A stretch of 64,000 nt of DNA from Solimonas sp. K1W22B-7 (GTDB taxonomy: Bacteria > Pseudomonadota > Gammaproteobacteria > Nevskiales > Nevskiaceae). How positions within the stretch are numbered: position 1 is the first letter of the stretch; every line of letters begins with the position of its first letter. Location: contig NZ_CP031704.1 in assembly GCF_003428335.1 (NCBI RefSeq), forward strand, positions 2,108,001-2,172,000, written 5' to 3'. The notes under the pieces were generated by a model. It worked only from the letters and a program-made list of their open reading frames with translations. It was not told the DNA's origin and made no database searches. Positions 17,133 to 26,332 of this stretch are shown in pieces. Made by a program: the position numbers and the translations under genes.

Positions 17133-17630
17133 ATGTCTTTTCAGTACAAGAACGTCTACTGGCTCTGGCTTTCTGCCGCGATCATCGTGCTGGACCAGGT
17201 CACCAAGCAGCTGATCGTGAAGACCTTCGCCGAGTTCGAAAGCCTGGCGCTGCTGCCGTCGCTGAACCTGCGGCACGTCACCAACACCGGCGCCGCCTTC
17301 TCCATGATGAGCGACATGCCGCCCTTCGCCTTCGTTCTGCTGGGCACCGTGGTGAGTGTCGGCATCCTGGTCTGGATGCGCAGCAACCCGGCCGGGCAGC
17401 GCCTGGTGGCGGTGGCGCTGGCGCTGATCCTCGGCGGTGCCCTGGGCAACGTGATCGACCGCGCCACGCGCGGCCACGTCGTTGATTTCATAGATTTCTA
17501 TGTCGGCAACTGGCACTTCCCGGCATTCAACGTCGCGGACATCGCCATCAGCTTCGGCGCCGGCTTCCTGATCCTGGACATGCTTCTGGACCTGCGCCGG
17601 GGCAGAATGGCGGCGACGCCCGGTAAATGA
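17133..17630 (+). CDS. lspA: Lipoprotein signal peptidase II
   Basis: The 165-residue inner-membrane aspartyl protease removes signal peptides from diacylglyceryl-prolipoproteins. ATG 17133 gives the standard length; the frame stays open upstream inside ileS. Four hydrophobic segments are visible. The catalytic aspartates lie in [19 protein letters not shown] and [12 protein letters not shown], with the conserved N-terminal VLDQVTKQL. The gene lies 11 bases after ileS and 17 bases before ispH, an arrangement shared across gammaproteobacteria. Substrates here include the lipoprotein at 946-1455. Confidence 0.96.
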   Translation: MSFQYKNVYWLWLSAAIIVLDQVTKQLIVKTFAEFESLALLPSLNLRHVTNTGAAFSMMSDMPPFAFVLLGTVVSVGILVWMRSNPAGQRLVAVALALILGGALGNVIDRATRGHVVDFIDFYVGNWHFPAFNVADIAISFGAGFLILDMLLDLRRGRMAATPGK

Positions 17631-17647
17631 CGATAAGTGAGGCAAGC

Positions 17648-18589
17648 ATGAAAATCCTGCTGGCCAACCCGCGCGGCTTCTGCGCCGGGGTGGATCGCGC
17701 CATCGAGATCGTCGAGCGTGCGCTCGAGGTGCTCGGTGCGCCGATCTACGTGCGGCACGAGGTGGTGCACAACCGCTTCGTGGTGGACGACCTGCGCGCC
17801 AAGGGGGCGATATTCGTCGAGGAAGTCGACGAGATTCCCACCGGCGCCACCTGCATCTTCTCCGCCCACGGCGTTTCGCAGCAGGTCCGCGAGGATGCTG
17901 CGCGCCGCGGCCTGACGGTGTTCGACGCGACCTGCCCGCTGGTGACCAAGGTCCACATCGAGGTCAAGCGCTACTCGCGCGAAGGCAGGGAGGTGGTGCT
18001 GATCGGCCACGCCGGCCACCCGGAAGTGGAAGGCACGATGGGCCAGTTCGATCCCAGCCAGGGTGGGCACATCTACCTGGTCGAAACCCCGGACGATGTC
18101 GCCAAGCTGGCGATCCGCGACCCCGCGCACATGGCCTATGTCACCCAGACCACGCTGTCGGTGGACGACACCGCGCGCGTGATCGACGCCCTGCGCCAGC
18201 GCTTCCCGCAGATCCACGGGCCGCGCAAGGACGACATCTGCTACGCCACGCAGAACCGCCAGGACTCGGTCAAGGAACTGGCGGCCCAGTGCGACGTGGT
18301 GCTGGTGGTCGGTTCCAAGAACAGCTCCAATTCCAACCGCCTGCGCGAGTTGTCGGAACTGCGCGGCGTGCCGTCCTACCTGATCGACGGCCCGCAGGAC
18401 ATCGACGCCAGCTGGCTGGCTGGCCGCAAGGTCGTCGGCGTCACCGCCGGTGCCTCGGCGCCGGAGATCCTGGTCAAGCAGGTGGTGGCGCGGCTGCGCG
18501 AACTGGGCGGCCAGGTCGCCGAGGAACTGCCCGGCCGCCAGGAACACATCGTCTTTTCGCTGCCGCAGCCGCTGCGGCGCCAGGGCTGA
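17648..18589 (+). CDS. ispH: 4-hydroxy-3-methylbut-2-enyl diphosphate reductase
   Basis: IspH is the last enzyme of the MEP pathway and makes IPP and DMAPP with an iron-sulfur cluster. ATG 17648 is chosen because [19 protein letters not shown] is the conserved N-terminus and GTGAGG lies about 7 bases upstream; an earlier ATG at 17627 overlaps the lspA stop. The three cluster cysteines appear in GFCAGV (Cys12), DATCPLV and [11 protein letters not shown]. The SAHGVS and [10 protein letters not shown] motifs are intact. It acts with dxr (46212) and uppS and ispB, which use its products. Confidence 0.96.
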   Translation: MKILLANPRGFCAGVDRAIEIVERALEVLGAPIYVRHEVVHNRFVVDDLRAKGAIFVEEVDEIPTGATCIFSAHGVSQQVREDAARRGLTVFDATCPLVTKVHIEVKRYSREGREVVLIGHAGHPEVEGTMGQFDPSQGGHIYLVETPDDVAKLAIRDPAHMAYVTQTTLSVDDTARVIDALRQRFPQIHGPRKDDICYATQNRQDSVKELAAQCDVVLVVGSKNSSNSNRLRELSELRGVPSYLIDGPQDIDASWLAGRKVVGVTAGASAPEILVKQVVARLRELGGQVAEELPGRQEHIVFSLPQPLRRQG

Positions 18590-18732
18590 GTTCCACGGCG
18601 CGTCTCCAGGGGCGGTTGTCGCTGTCGCAGCCTTGAAGCAGTTTCGATTCGATCGGCAACATGAAACCTGTCATGCCGGCGGAAGCCGGCATCCAGTCCC
18701 GGACAGGAGTAGTCACCGTACGACTGGATACC

Positions 18733-19762
18733 GTGAGTTCACAAACCAAATGCAACACCCTATTACGAGGGTGCTGCAATGGGACGCAAGAGCTTTGAGC
18801 AGTTTGGAATCGAGGAACGGTGTGAGATTTCCCGTCGGCGCCAAGCCGGGGAGTCGATCCGGCAAATTGCGGCAGCTCTGGATCGCGCGCCATCGAGCAT
18901 TTCTCGGGAACTGAAGCGCAACACTGGCGCGACGGGCTACCAGAGCGTCTATGCCGGCGAGCAAGCTCGGGCGCGCCGCTGGCAAGGTAGCCGGCTTCTG
19001 CGTGATGCCGAGCTGCAAGCCAGGGTTCTGGAGGGATTGCGCCGAGGCTGGTCTCCCGAGCAGGTATCGCGGCGGCTGGCCCAGCAGGGCCTGCAGATCA
19101 GCTACGAGAGCATCTATCGCTTCATTGCCGCCCAGATCGCCCGGACCAACGACTATGCCTGGCGTCTCTATCTGCCCCGAGCCAAGAGCAAGCGCGGGTT
19201 CCGCGGCCGCAAGGGCGGCAGCCCGGCAGAGCACATCCAGCAGCGGGTTTCGATCGAAAAACGCCCCAAGGCCGCAGCTGACCGGCGCCAGGCAGGACAC
19301 TGGGAGGCCGACCTGATGCTCTTTGCGCGCTATGGCCAGGCCGTCCTGACCCTGCATGAGCGGACGTCCCGCCTGACCGCGATCGTGCGCCAGCCCAGCA
19401 AGGCTGCCGCACCGGTCGCTCAGACGCTCAAGGCCCTGCTAGCCCCGCTGCCCCCAGCCCTGCGCCGCAGTATCACCTTCGACAACGGCACCGAATTCGC
19501 CTTGCATCACACCCTGCATCAGCCCCTGGGTTTGCGGACCTATTTCTGCGATCCGCATTCCCCCTGGCAAAAGGGCGGCGTCGAGAATGCCAACGGGCGC
19601 TTGCGTCGCTGGCTGCCCCGGGGAACCAATGTCGAAGACCTCTCCCCAGACCAACTCCTGCAGATCGCTCAGATCTACAATCACACGCCACGCAAGTGCC
19701 TCGGCTTCAAAACCCCAGCCGAGGTCTTCGCCAAAGTGTTGCATTTCAAATGTGAATCCACC
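18733..19762 (+). mobile_element. IS30-family insertion sequence
   Basis: About 1030 bp long. The left end reads GTGAGTTCACAAACCAAATG (continuing CAACAC) and the right end, reversed, GGTGGATTCACATTTGAAAT (continuing GCAACAC); they match over about 26 bases with a few mismatches in the middle. TACC occurs on both outer sides (18729-18732 and 19763-19766) as a 4-bp target duplication. It carries one transposase gene. Insertion is precisely within a REP palindrome. Confidence 0.8.
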
Positions 19763-19783
19763 TACCGGCTTTCGCCGGTATGA
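18779..19783 (+). CDS. IS30-family transposase
   Basis: The 334-residue transposase has an N-terminal helix-turn-helix (EERCEISRRRQAGESIRQIAAAL, about 12-34, and SSISRELKRN) and a DDE catalytic core with Asp178 (GHWEADL), Asp235 (ITFDNGTEF) and Glu269 (KGGVENANGRLR), giving the DD(33)E spacing of IS30. All catalytic residues are present, so the enzyme may be active. There is no stop codon inside the IS: the last seven or so codons and the TGA at 19781-19783 come from the flanking REP sequence, so the C-terminus depends on the insertion site. Confidence 0.93.
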   Translation: MGRKSFEQFGIEERCEISRRRQAGESIRQIAAALDRAPSSISRELKRNTGATGYQSVYAGEQARARRWQGSRLLRDAELQARVLEGLRRGWSPEQVSRRLAQQGLQISYESIYRFIAAQIARTNDYAWRLYLPRAKSKRGFRGRKGGSPAEHIQQRVSIEKRPKAAADRRQAGHWEADLMLFARYGQAVLTLHERTSRLTAIVRQPSKAAAPVAQTLKALLAPLPPALRRSITFDNGTEFALHHTLHQPLGLRTYFCDPHSPWQKGGVENANGRLRRWLPRGTNVEDLSPDQLLQIAQIYNHTPRKCLGFKTPAEVFAKVLHFKCESTYRLSPV

Positions 19784-19843
19784 CGCGAATGGTGAAACGA
19801 CTGCGATGTAAGCGGTTAAACCAAAAATGCGGTAACTAAAGAG

Positions 19844-19876
19844 AAACCCCCTGACGAGAGCATCGTCAGGGGGTTT
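19844..19876. terminator. Bidirectional terminator between the IS and pilY1
   Basis: A 14-bp stem AAACCCCCTGACGA (19844-19857) / TCGTCAGGGGGTTT (19863-19876), with A/T-rich flanks, lies 21 bases past the pilY1 stop on the minus strand and can serve both directions. Confidence 0.85.
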
Positions 19877-19896
19877 TCGTTTTTCGCGGCTTCGCT

Positions 19897-22800
19897 CTAC
19901 TGCGTCCGCAACTCGCGCCAGGACAGGCGGCGGGTGTTGCCGGCCAGCCCCTCGACCGGCGTCGGCGCCACCACCGTGGTGCCGTCCGACAGGCGGATGA
20001 GGCTGAGCACCTTGTTGTTGGGCAGGCGGATCAGCACGGGGCGCGTCGCCAGGGCGTTGCCGACCTTGACGCTCGACACGTTCTGCGCCGTCGACACGGC
20101 CTTGCCGCTGCGGTAGTCGAAGAAGTTGATGTAGCTGGAGCCGCCCACCGTGCAGGCATCCGAAGCCGGGACGTTGGTGGTCACGGCCAGCGTGCCCAGC
20201 TGCAGGTCGGAGTCGGTAACCGAGCGCTCGCCGCTGATCGGCCAGTCCAGGTACCAGCCGTTGTTCACTGCCAGGTTCACGGTGTTGTTGCTGTTGCTGC
20301 GCGTTTCCTGGCCTGCGGTACAGATCGAGGAGCCGCTGGGGCAGGTGCTGGTGGTCAGCGTCTGCAGCACGAAGCTGGCATCGCCGTGCGGGTTGCCGTA
20401 GCTCACCGTGCCCAGCGTGTCCTTCACCGCATAGAACGATTCGGTGCCGCCCGCTGCCAGGTCGCTGATGCCCAGGTACTGGCCGGTGCCGAAGTAGATC
20501 ATCGCGGTGCCCGAGACATCGCCCAGCTGCGGGCGCGAGGTGATCGGCCTGCCGACGGCGGCGAGTTGGTGTGCGTCGAAGCCGGCGCCGCCGACATCGC
20601 CATTGACGTCGAAGCGCCACATATTGCCCAGCAGGTCGCCGCCGTAGACGCGCTGCGCGGTGTTGTTGAGCTCGGCATTGTCCGACCAGGCGCGAATCTG
20701 TGCCAGGCCGCTGGGCCCCGCGGCGGTGCCGGCGCCGGTGCTGATCTTGCGGACCAGGGTACCGTCCGCGGCGTTGATCACGTAGAGATAGCCCTTGCCG
20801 TCGCCGCTGGGAATGGGGCTCGCATTGGTGCCGTTGTTGTAGCCCGAGGTCAGGAAGACCACCCAGGTGCCGTCCTTCAGCTTGGAGATTTCCGGGCGGC
20901 CGAAGGTCAGGCCCATGTTGGCTTCGGTGTATTCCCACAGCGCCTTGGGCGTGGCCGGGTCGGTGATGTCCAGGGCGTAGTAGGAGCGGCCGCCGGCATT
21001 GAGGCCGGCCACCAGGATCGTGCGCCATTCGCCGCCGATGTAGACGTCGCTGACCAGCGGGGTGCCGTCGGTGAAGTACTCATGGTTCACGCCATAGGTC
21101 TTGTCGGCGAGCTTGTAGAGCTTGGGCAACACCGCGGTGGGGATGTAGGCCCAGCGCTCGGAGCCGTCGTCGGCATTGAAGGCGTGGAGCATGCCGTCGT
21201 TGGCCGCCACATAGACCGTGCCGGCGCGGCCCGCATTGGCGGACTTGAAGCCGCTGTAGCCGGAGTCGGTGTAGCTGAACACCGGCTTCTTCACGTAGGC
21301 CGGCTCGGCATTGACGATGTCGCCCAGCAGGTGCTCGCGCTCGCGGTAGTACTTGCTCGAGTCGAAGGGGCCGCCCTCGTTGATGCGGTCGCCGCGCAGG
21401 AAGTCGACCAGGTTCTGGCCGGCCGCCGCGGTCTGCGACGTGGAACTCAGGCAGTTGGTGCCGCTGCTGCAGAACTGCGAGAGGGGAGAGATGTTGGGCG
21501 TCTGGAAGTAGGCGCGCTGGGTCGCGTCCAGGTTGGCCCACTGGAAGGCCTCGAGCTTGCTGGCCGCGCTGCCGTCGAAAATGTAGATGCTGCGGCTGGT
21601 ATTGCCGTCGAGCTGGTCGCGCGCGCTCCAGTCCGCGCCGCCGGAAAGCGCACCGGTGCTGATGTCGATGGTCTGGCGGATCAGCTGGCCGGTCCACTTC
21701 ACCGACTCGAAGGTCGAGCTGAAGATGAAGTTGTCGCCGGACACCACGTTGGGGTTACTGGCGGTGGCGGCGGCGGCGGTGCCGGTGCGTACCGAGACGC
21801 CGGCCAGTGCATCGGTCAGTCCGTCGCGCAGCGAGGCGGGATCGCGCGCGCTGTAGTACTTGCCGCGGCCGTTGACGGCGGCATGCCACAGGTCGTCGAT
21901 GCGGGGTTCCAGCAGGCTGGTGGGGTTGGGCCAGACGCAGGCGCCGGTGGTTTGCCAGGAGCAGATGCCGCCTGCCGGGTTGGCCTGCACGGCATTCTTG
22001 ATGCTGTGGAAATCGCCCTCGGTGGCCGTCTCATAGTCCGACTGGTACTGCATGTAGCCGGGGATGCCCAGGCCCACCGTGAAGGTGGTCATGTGCTGGT
22101 GGCTGGCCGAGTCCTGGCCGCTGACCGGCACGTTGTTGTCGCAGACGTTGTTGCCGGTCGTGGCCGGCGGCACCAGGGCGCCGGTGCAGTTGGCGAAGCC
22201 GGATGTGCGCAGGTCGGTGTTGTAGTAGTAGGCGGCAATGTCCGCCAGGTTGTTGCTGGAGCCGTTGCCGTCCTTGTAGGGCTCGGGCATGGTGCCGTCC
22301 TGGTTGCCGACCGTGGTCGAGCCGTCGACCTGCACGGCCTTGGCGTCGTCTCGGGTGATGCCGGAGCCCGCGTTCCAGTAGCCGTCCGTCGAAAGGATCG
22401 TGAAATTCTGTTGGCAGGAATACTGCACGGGATCACTGCCGCCGGAGGCCGACAGCTTGCCGGCATAGATGCGCCCGGCGCGTGCCAAGGCAGCCTGCAA
22501 GGGCGTGCCACCATTGGGATCGGAGCCGAACAGGCTGCTGTACCAGTTGGCCTTGGTCGTGGTGTTGAAGGTGGTAATCGCCCTGTTGCGGGTGGTCGCA
22601 TTGATCTCCGCGAAGCCGAGGCGGTACTTGTCGCCGACCGGCGAGAAAGCGATGGCCGCGGAGGACTTCACCATCTGCGCACGCGTGTGGTAGTACGCCC
22701 ACCAGTTGGCGAAGTTGGTCATCTCCTCGTTGTAGCTGCAGGTGCTGCCCGCGCAGTCGGTACGGGTGCTGGCCTTCGGGTAGCTGGTGCGCGAGGAGAC

Positions 22801-24192
22801 GATGTCGGTGCGCACGAAGCGGCCGGTGTACTGCGCCGGCACCCCCGGCGTCGCCGGGATCGCGGCGACGAAGCCGCTGAAGGCCGGCGAGGCGGGGTTG
22901 ATGGAGCCCGTGCAGATGTTCTGGCTGGATCCAGCCTGCTTCTGGAAGGTCACCGTCACCACGGTGCCGTTGATGTTGCTGGCGGTGTTCTGGGTCAGCG
23001 TGACGTTGGCGTTGCTGCCGCCGTCGGTGTAGCCCGAGGCGCTGGTGATGTTGGTTCTGACGCTGCCGCCCAGGGTGGTGGCGCTGGTGGTGTAGCCGGT
23101 GGCGCCGCCGTTGAGGATTTCCGTGGCACCCACCTTGACCGAGGTGACGCGGGCGGAGCCGTTGGCACTCGAGCAGTTGGTCAGCACGATGGCGAAGGAC
23201 ACCGAGGCCGGCACCGCCGCGACTGGCCCCGTCGGCGGAATGGCCGCGGTGAAGAAGCGGCCCGGGTAGCGCGCAAAGGTGTAGCTCGACGAGTACAGCG
23301 CCTGGCAGCTGCCGGCCGCCGGGGTGGTGGCGGCGGCATTGGCTGCCGTGGTGCACCAGCGCAGCGAGGCCGGCACGTTGTAGGTGGAGCTGGCGGCAGC
23401 CTGGCAGTTGCGCAGGTTGATGTTGTCGCAGTACTCGCCGGGCAGGATGGTGTAGTAGTGCGGGCCGAAGGGCTTGCCGGTGGTGATCACCGGCTCGGCC
23501 AGCGTTCCGGAGATCAGGCTGCCGGTGCCGGTGGCCTGGGTGTCGCGGCGGGTGGCGTAGGTCTTGGTGGTCGCGCCGATGGTGACCGTGCCCGGCAGGA
23601 TGTAATTGTCGTTGCGGACACAGTCCGCGTAGGTCAGGCTGCCGCTGCTGTTGGTCGCATTGGTGCACCATTCCATGTCCGGGAACTTGGTCACCAGGTC
23701 GATGTTATGGCTTGCCTGGGTGCCGTAGGCGTCGTTGGGGACGCTGGTCCAGGTGGTGTAGCTGGGGTAGGAAGTGCCGTCGGCGTTCTTCGGCGGGGTG
23801 TAGGTGATCGTCGGACTGTAATAGATCGTGTTGAATTCATTGGCCATCAGCGGCGGGTAGCCGCGATAGGTGAAGGGGCTGCTCGCGGAGTAGCCGGTGT
23901 CGTCGTCCCTCCAGCAGGGCGTGGAACCGCCGGCGTTGGTGTTGGTACAGCAGTCGGTCGTGTAGTTGCCGTCGGTGCCCTTGCAGTGCGCGTTGAAGAC
24001 ATGGTCCGGCAGGCCGTCCAGCAGCATGGAGCCGGAGTCGTCGAGGATGAACAGCAGGTTGGGCAGCACCGAGTCCGAGGGCGAGGTGATCAGTGGCGAA
24101 TCGGCGATGTCGGTCGCCGATGCGGCCGAGGACAGGCCCAGCATCAAACCCGCCGCCAGGCTGGACCAGAACTTGTTGAGTTGTTTTGACAT
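19897..24192 (-). CDS. pilY1: Type IV pilus tip-associated protein PilY1
   Basis: The 1431-residue protein has a signal peptide (cleavage near ASA-TDI, about residue 27) followed by LLFILDDSGSM (Asp51-Met56), a metal-ion adhesion motif of a von Willebrand factor A-like region that continues to about residue 650. The C-terminal half is the PilY1 beta-propeller (PFAM Neisseria_PilC), with FDVNGD near residue 1195 matching the calcium-binding loop that controls pilus retraction in Pseudomonas. It is the last gene of the minor pilin operon. PilY1 caps the pilus with the minor pilins, acts as adhesin and mechanosensor, and primes assembly. Many Ser/Thr/Asn-rich loops are present. Confidence 0.92.
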   Translation of the reverse strand: MSKQLNKFWSSLAAGLMLGLSSAASATDIADSPLITSPSDSVLPNLLFILDDSGSMLLDGLPDHVFNAHCKGTDGNYTTDCCTNTNAGGSTPCWRDDDTGYSASSPFTYRGYPPLMANEFNTIYYSPTITYTPPKNADGTSYPSYTTWTSVPNDAYGTQASHNIDLVTKFPDMEWCTNATNSSGSLTYADCVRNDNYILPGTVTIGATTKTYATRRDTQATGTGSLISGTLAEPVITTGKPFGPHYYTILPGEYCDNINLRNCQAAASSTYNVPASLRWCTTAANAAATTPAAGSCQALYSSSYTFARYPGRFFTAAIPPTGPVAAVPASVSFAIVLTNCSSANGSARVTSVKVGATEILNGGATGYTTSATTLGGSVRTNITSASGYTDGGSNANVTLTQNTASNINGTVVTVTFQKQAGSSQNICTGSINPASPAFSGFVAAIPATPGVPAQYTGRFVRTDIVSSRTSYPKASTRTDCAGSTCSYNEEMTNFANWWAYYHTRAQMVKSSAAIAFSPVGDKYRLGFAEINATTRNRAITTFNTTTKANWYSSLFGSDPNGGTPLQAALARAGRIYAGKLSASGGSDPVQYSCQQNFTILSTDGYWNAGSGITRDDAKAVQVDGSTTVGNQDGTMPEPYKDGNGSSNNLADIAAYYYNTDLRTSGFANCTGALVPPATTGNNVCDNNVPVSGQDSASHQHMTTFTVGLGIPGYMQYQSDYETATEGDFHSIKNAVQANPAGGICSWQTTGACVWPNPTSLLEPRIDDLWHAAVNGRGKYYSARDPASLRDGLTDALAGVSVRTGTAAAATASNPNVVSGDNFIFSSTFESVKWTGQLIRQTIDISTGALSGGADWSARDQLDGNTSRSIYIFDGSAASKLEAFQWANLDATQRAYFQTPNISPLSQFCSSGTNCLSSTSQTAAAGQNLVDFLRGDRINEGGPFDSSKYYREREHLLGDIVNAEPAYVKKPVFSYTDSGYSGFKSANAGRAGTVYVAANDGMLHAFNADDGSERWAYIPTAVLPKLYKLADKTYGVNHEYFTDGTPLVSDVYIGGEWRTILVAGLNAGGRSYYALDITDPATPKALWEYTEANMGLTFGRPEISKLKDGTWVVFLTSGYNNGTNASPIPSGDGKGYLYVINAADGTLVRKISTGAGTAAGPSGLAQIRAWSDNAELNNTAQRVYGGDLLGNMWRFDVNGDVGGAGFDAHQLAAVGRPITSRPQLGDVSGTAMIYFGTGQYLGISDLAAGGTESFYAVKDTLGTVSYGNPHGDASFVLQTLTTSTCPSGSSICTAGQETRSNSNNTVNLAVNNGWYLDWPISGERSVTDSDLQLGTLAVTTNVPASDACTVGGSSYINFFDYRSGKAVSTAQNVSSVKVGNALATRPVLIRLPNNKVLSLIRLSDGTTVVAPTPVEGLAGNTRRLSWRELRTQ

Positions 24193-24225
24193 GGCAACCT
24201 CTGAATTCGCGATTCGGCTACAGCC

Positions 24226-24840
24226 TTACATGGCAATCACGGCCTGCACGAAGCTGACCGTGTTGCGCGGACCGACGGTCCGTACGGTGATGCGGTAGTA
24301 CACCTGGCTGGTCTGCAGCAGCGAGACCACGCCGGAGCCCTTGCTGCTGGTGGACGATGCGGCGACCAGCGGCGAGACGTCGCAGCCGACGCCGCTGGAC
24401 GGGTCGCCCTGGGCGTTGCACAGGCGGTGAATGACATAGGACACGGTGTTGCCCGCGCCGTCGGCCGCCAGGGTGTTGACCAAGGGGGTGGGAGCGGCCG
24501 CCAGCACGGTGGTCCAGTAGTCATCCCAGGACTGCGTCCCGGCCGGATCGCCGCGTATCGCCGAATAGTTGCTGCCGGCGACGGTGCGGGTGTTGAAGAG
24601 GGTGGTGGGCGTCTGCGCCTGCAGCCAGGCAATCGCCGTCTCCACGCCGCGATCGGCGGAACCCACGGCCGACTGCTGGAAGGCGAGGTTGCCGGCGATC
24701 AGGTTGCCGGTGAAGGTCGAGCGCATCAGCGAAATGCCGGCGAGCGTCATCATCACCAGCACGATCAGCGCGATGAAGAGCACGATGCCGCCCTGGCGCG
24801 AGCGGCGCGGCAACCGCGGGGAATATCGACGGTTCAGCAT
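24226..24840 (-). CDS. pilX: Minor pilin assembly protein PilX
   Basis: The 204-residue product begins with a basic leader and QGGIVLFIALIVLVMMTLAGISLMRSTFTGNLIAGNLAFQQSA, the PilX N-terminal helix, which lacks the usual Glu at position 5 of the mature helix. A PilX-type C-terminal domain follows with DRGVETAIAWLQ. It forms part of the PilVWX-PilY1 priming complex. Its start overlaps the stop of pilW by 7 bases, and pilY1 starts 33 bases downstream. Confidence 0.85.
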   Translation of the reverse strand: MLNRRYSPRLPRRSRQGGIVLFIALIVLVMMTLAGISLMRSTFTGNLIAGNLAFQQSAVGSADRGVETAIAWLQAQTPTTLFNTRTVAGSNYSAIRGDPAGTQSWDDYWTTVLAAAPTPLVNTLAADGAGNTVSYVIHRLCNAQGDPSSGVGCDVSPLVAASSTSSKGSGVVSLLQTSQVYYRITVRTVGPRNTVSFVQAVIAM

Positions 24841-25883
24841 CCTGCTTGTACTCCCAGCCAGGCCATGTTGCGGGCGGGCACGGTGGTTTCGAACACCCGG
24901 TAGCGGTGGCGCTGCCAGTCCGGGTTGCCGGAGAGGATGATGTCATTGGTGCCGGTGCCGGCCCAGGTCGGCACCACGGTGGTGACGTTGGTCTTCTCGA
25001 ACTGGATGCTGCGTGCCACCACGGCCACGCGCGACGCCGAGATGCGCCGCCAGCCGCAGGCGGTGGTCGGCGTGGTCTGGTTGTAGGCGTCCACGAAGCT
25101 GTCCATCGGCGCCGAGGTGTCGGCACCGTACTGGGCACGCAGGGCGACGATGTTGGAGGCGATGGGGACCCAGATCGAGGGATCGGCCGCGCCGGCAGCG
25201 GTACTGCAGTTGTTCGTCATGTAGTCGCAGGCGGTGAGATTGCCGTTGCGCACCGCGTAGCCCACCACCACCGGGGTGGTGCCCAGGTTGTAGAGCGTGC
25301 CGCCGGTCATGCCCGCAAGCCCGGTCGTAACCCTGACCACCGGCGGCGAGGTGGTGACCGCGACGACCTGTTCCATCGTCAGGTTGCAGGGCGCGGGGCG
25401 GGTCTGCAGCGAGGGCATCACCCAGTTGTTCACCACGAAGGAGGTCGGCGTGGTCACCGTGAACTGGTTGGTCGCCGGCTGCTGCACCACGTTGGTGCCC
25501 TCGGGCGAGCCCCAGGAACCGCTGTAGGCGATCAGCAGGGTATCGCTGCCGGCATCGCCCGCCGGGATGCCGGCATGGTTGATGACGAAGGGCGCGAGGG
25601 AGTTGATCGTCACGCCAGCACGCAGGGTGACATTGCAGCCCAGGACCAGCATGGAGTTCATGCCCTGGCCGCCCTGACGCAGGTCGCGCTGCAACTGGTA
25701 GAGCCCCATGGTGCCGCTGGATTGCGCGTCGCTGGCGCCGCTGGTGGTGCGGCGGGAACCCTCCGACAGGGTGAACACCCGCATGATCGCCAGTACGGAG
25801 ATCATGCCGATGACCAAGCCCACCATGATCTCGATGAGGCTGAAGCCGGTGCCGCGGTGTCGCCGATTGAAAAGCTGGTTCAT
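24834..25883 (-). CDS. pilW: Minor pilin PilW
   Basis: ATG at 25883 gives a 349-residue protein starting MNQLFNRRHRGTGFSLIEIMVGLVIGMISVLAIMRVF. The type IV prepilin site is G-FSLIE, with Glu5 of the mature pilin present. The large C-terminal globular domain contains several Cys residues (for example CDYMTNNC). An upstream in-frame start at 25931 would lie inside pilV and give an unusually long leader. PilW joins PilV, PilX and PilY1 at the pilus tip. It starts 7 bases after the pilV stop. Confidence 0.88.
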   Translation of the reverse strand: MNQLFNRRHRGTGFSLIEIMVGLVIGMISVLAIMRVFTLSEGSRRTTSGASDAQSSGTMGLYQLQRDLRQGGQGMNSMLVLGCNVTLRAGVTINSLAPFVINHAGIPAGDAGSDTLLIAYSGSWGSPEGTNVVQQPATNQFTVTTPTSFVVNNWVMPSLQTRPAPCNLTMEQVVAVTTSPPVVRVTTGLAGMTGGTLYNLGTTPVVVGYAVRNGNLTACDYMTNNCSTAAGAADPSIWVPIASNIVALRAQYGADTSAPMDSFVDAYNQTTPTTACGWRRISASRVAVVARSIQFEKTNVTTVVPTWAGTGTNDIILSGNPDWQRHRYRVFETTVPARNMAWLGVQAGC

Positions 25884-25890
25884 GTCATCC

Positions 25891-26331
25891 CTACATGATC
25901 TGCGTGATGACGGTGTACTGGTGCGCCGCATCGGTCGGCTTCTCCGCGGGAGTCTTCCAGCGGACCGTGATCGTGACGCGGCTGCCGTTGACGCCCGCGA
26001 TGGTGTCCACCACCACCGTCGGGGGATAGGTGGCTGCCCCGGGCAGGGTATTGTTGACCGTGGTATTCCAGGTGGCGAAGGCCGTGCCGCCAGGGCTGGC
26101 GAAGGCGGCGGTAAGGGCTGCGTTGGTGCGGTTGGCCACCCACATCTGGCCGATCAGCTGGTTGGCCAGCAGGCTGGCATCGGTACGGTACCTGGCGGTC
26201 GAGGATTCGTTGACCGAAGTGGCTTGCAGCGAGACCAGGGCCAGGATACCCACGGCGAAGATCAGGATCGCGAACAGGCATTCCATCAGCGCGAAGCCGC
26301 GATGCCGGGAACTGCGAAGCAGGGAACTCAT
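25891..26331 (-). CDS. pilV: Minor pilin PilV
   Basis: The 146-residue product has the leader MSSLLRSSRHRG and mature start FALMECLFAILIFAVGILALVSLQA, a class III prepilin signal with Glu5. This matches PilV of Pseudomonas and relatives. Mature PilV belongs to the minor pilin complex that starts pilus assembly. It lies between fimU/fimT (1 base away) and pilW, and the tight spacing shows one operon. Confidence 0.87.
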   Translation of the reverse strand: MSSLLRSSRHRGFALMECLFAILIFAVGILALVSLQATSVNESSTARYRTDASLLANQLIGQMWVANRTNAALTAAFASPGGTAFATWNTTVNNTLPGAATYPPTVVVDTIAGVNGSRVTITVRWKTPAEKPTDAAHQYTVITQIM

Positions 26332-26332
26332 G

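Larger units (their letters stand above)
18670..19785. repeat. REP-type palindrome pair interrupted by an IS30-family element
   Basis: Left arm GTCATGCCGGCGGAAGCCGGC...CATCCAG (18670-18696) and, after a 27-base spacer, CTGGATACC (18724-18732) would continue as GGCTTTCGCCGGTATGACG (19767-19785) once the insertion and one copy of TACC are removed. The rebuilt second arm (CTGGATACCGGCTTTCGCC onward) pairs with the first. This is the common proteobacterial GTCAT-CCGGC type of repeat. Confidence 0.8.

Noticed and set aside
20386-24189. A 1267-codon open frame antisense to pilY1
   Set aside because: Composition is Val/Gly/Ala/Arg-rich without motifs; pilY1 on the other strand has signal peptide, VWA motif and operon context.
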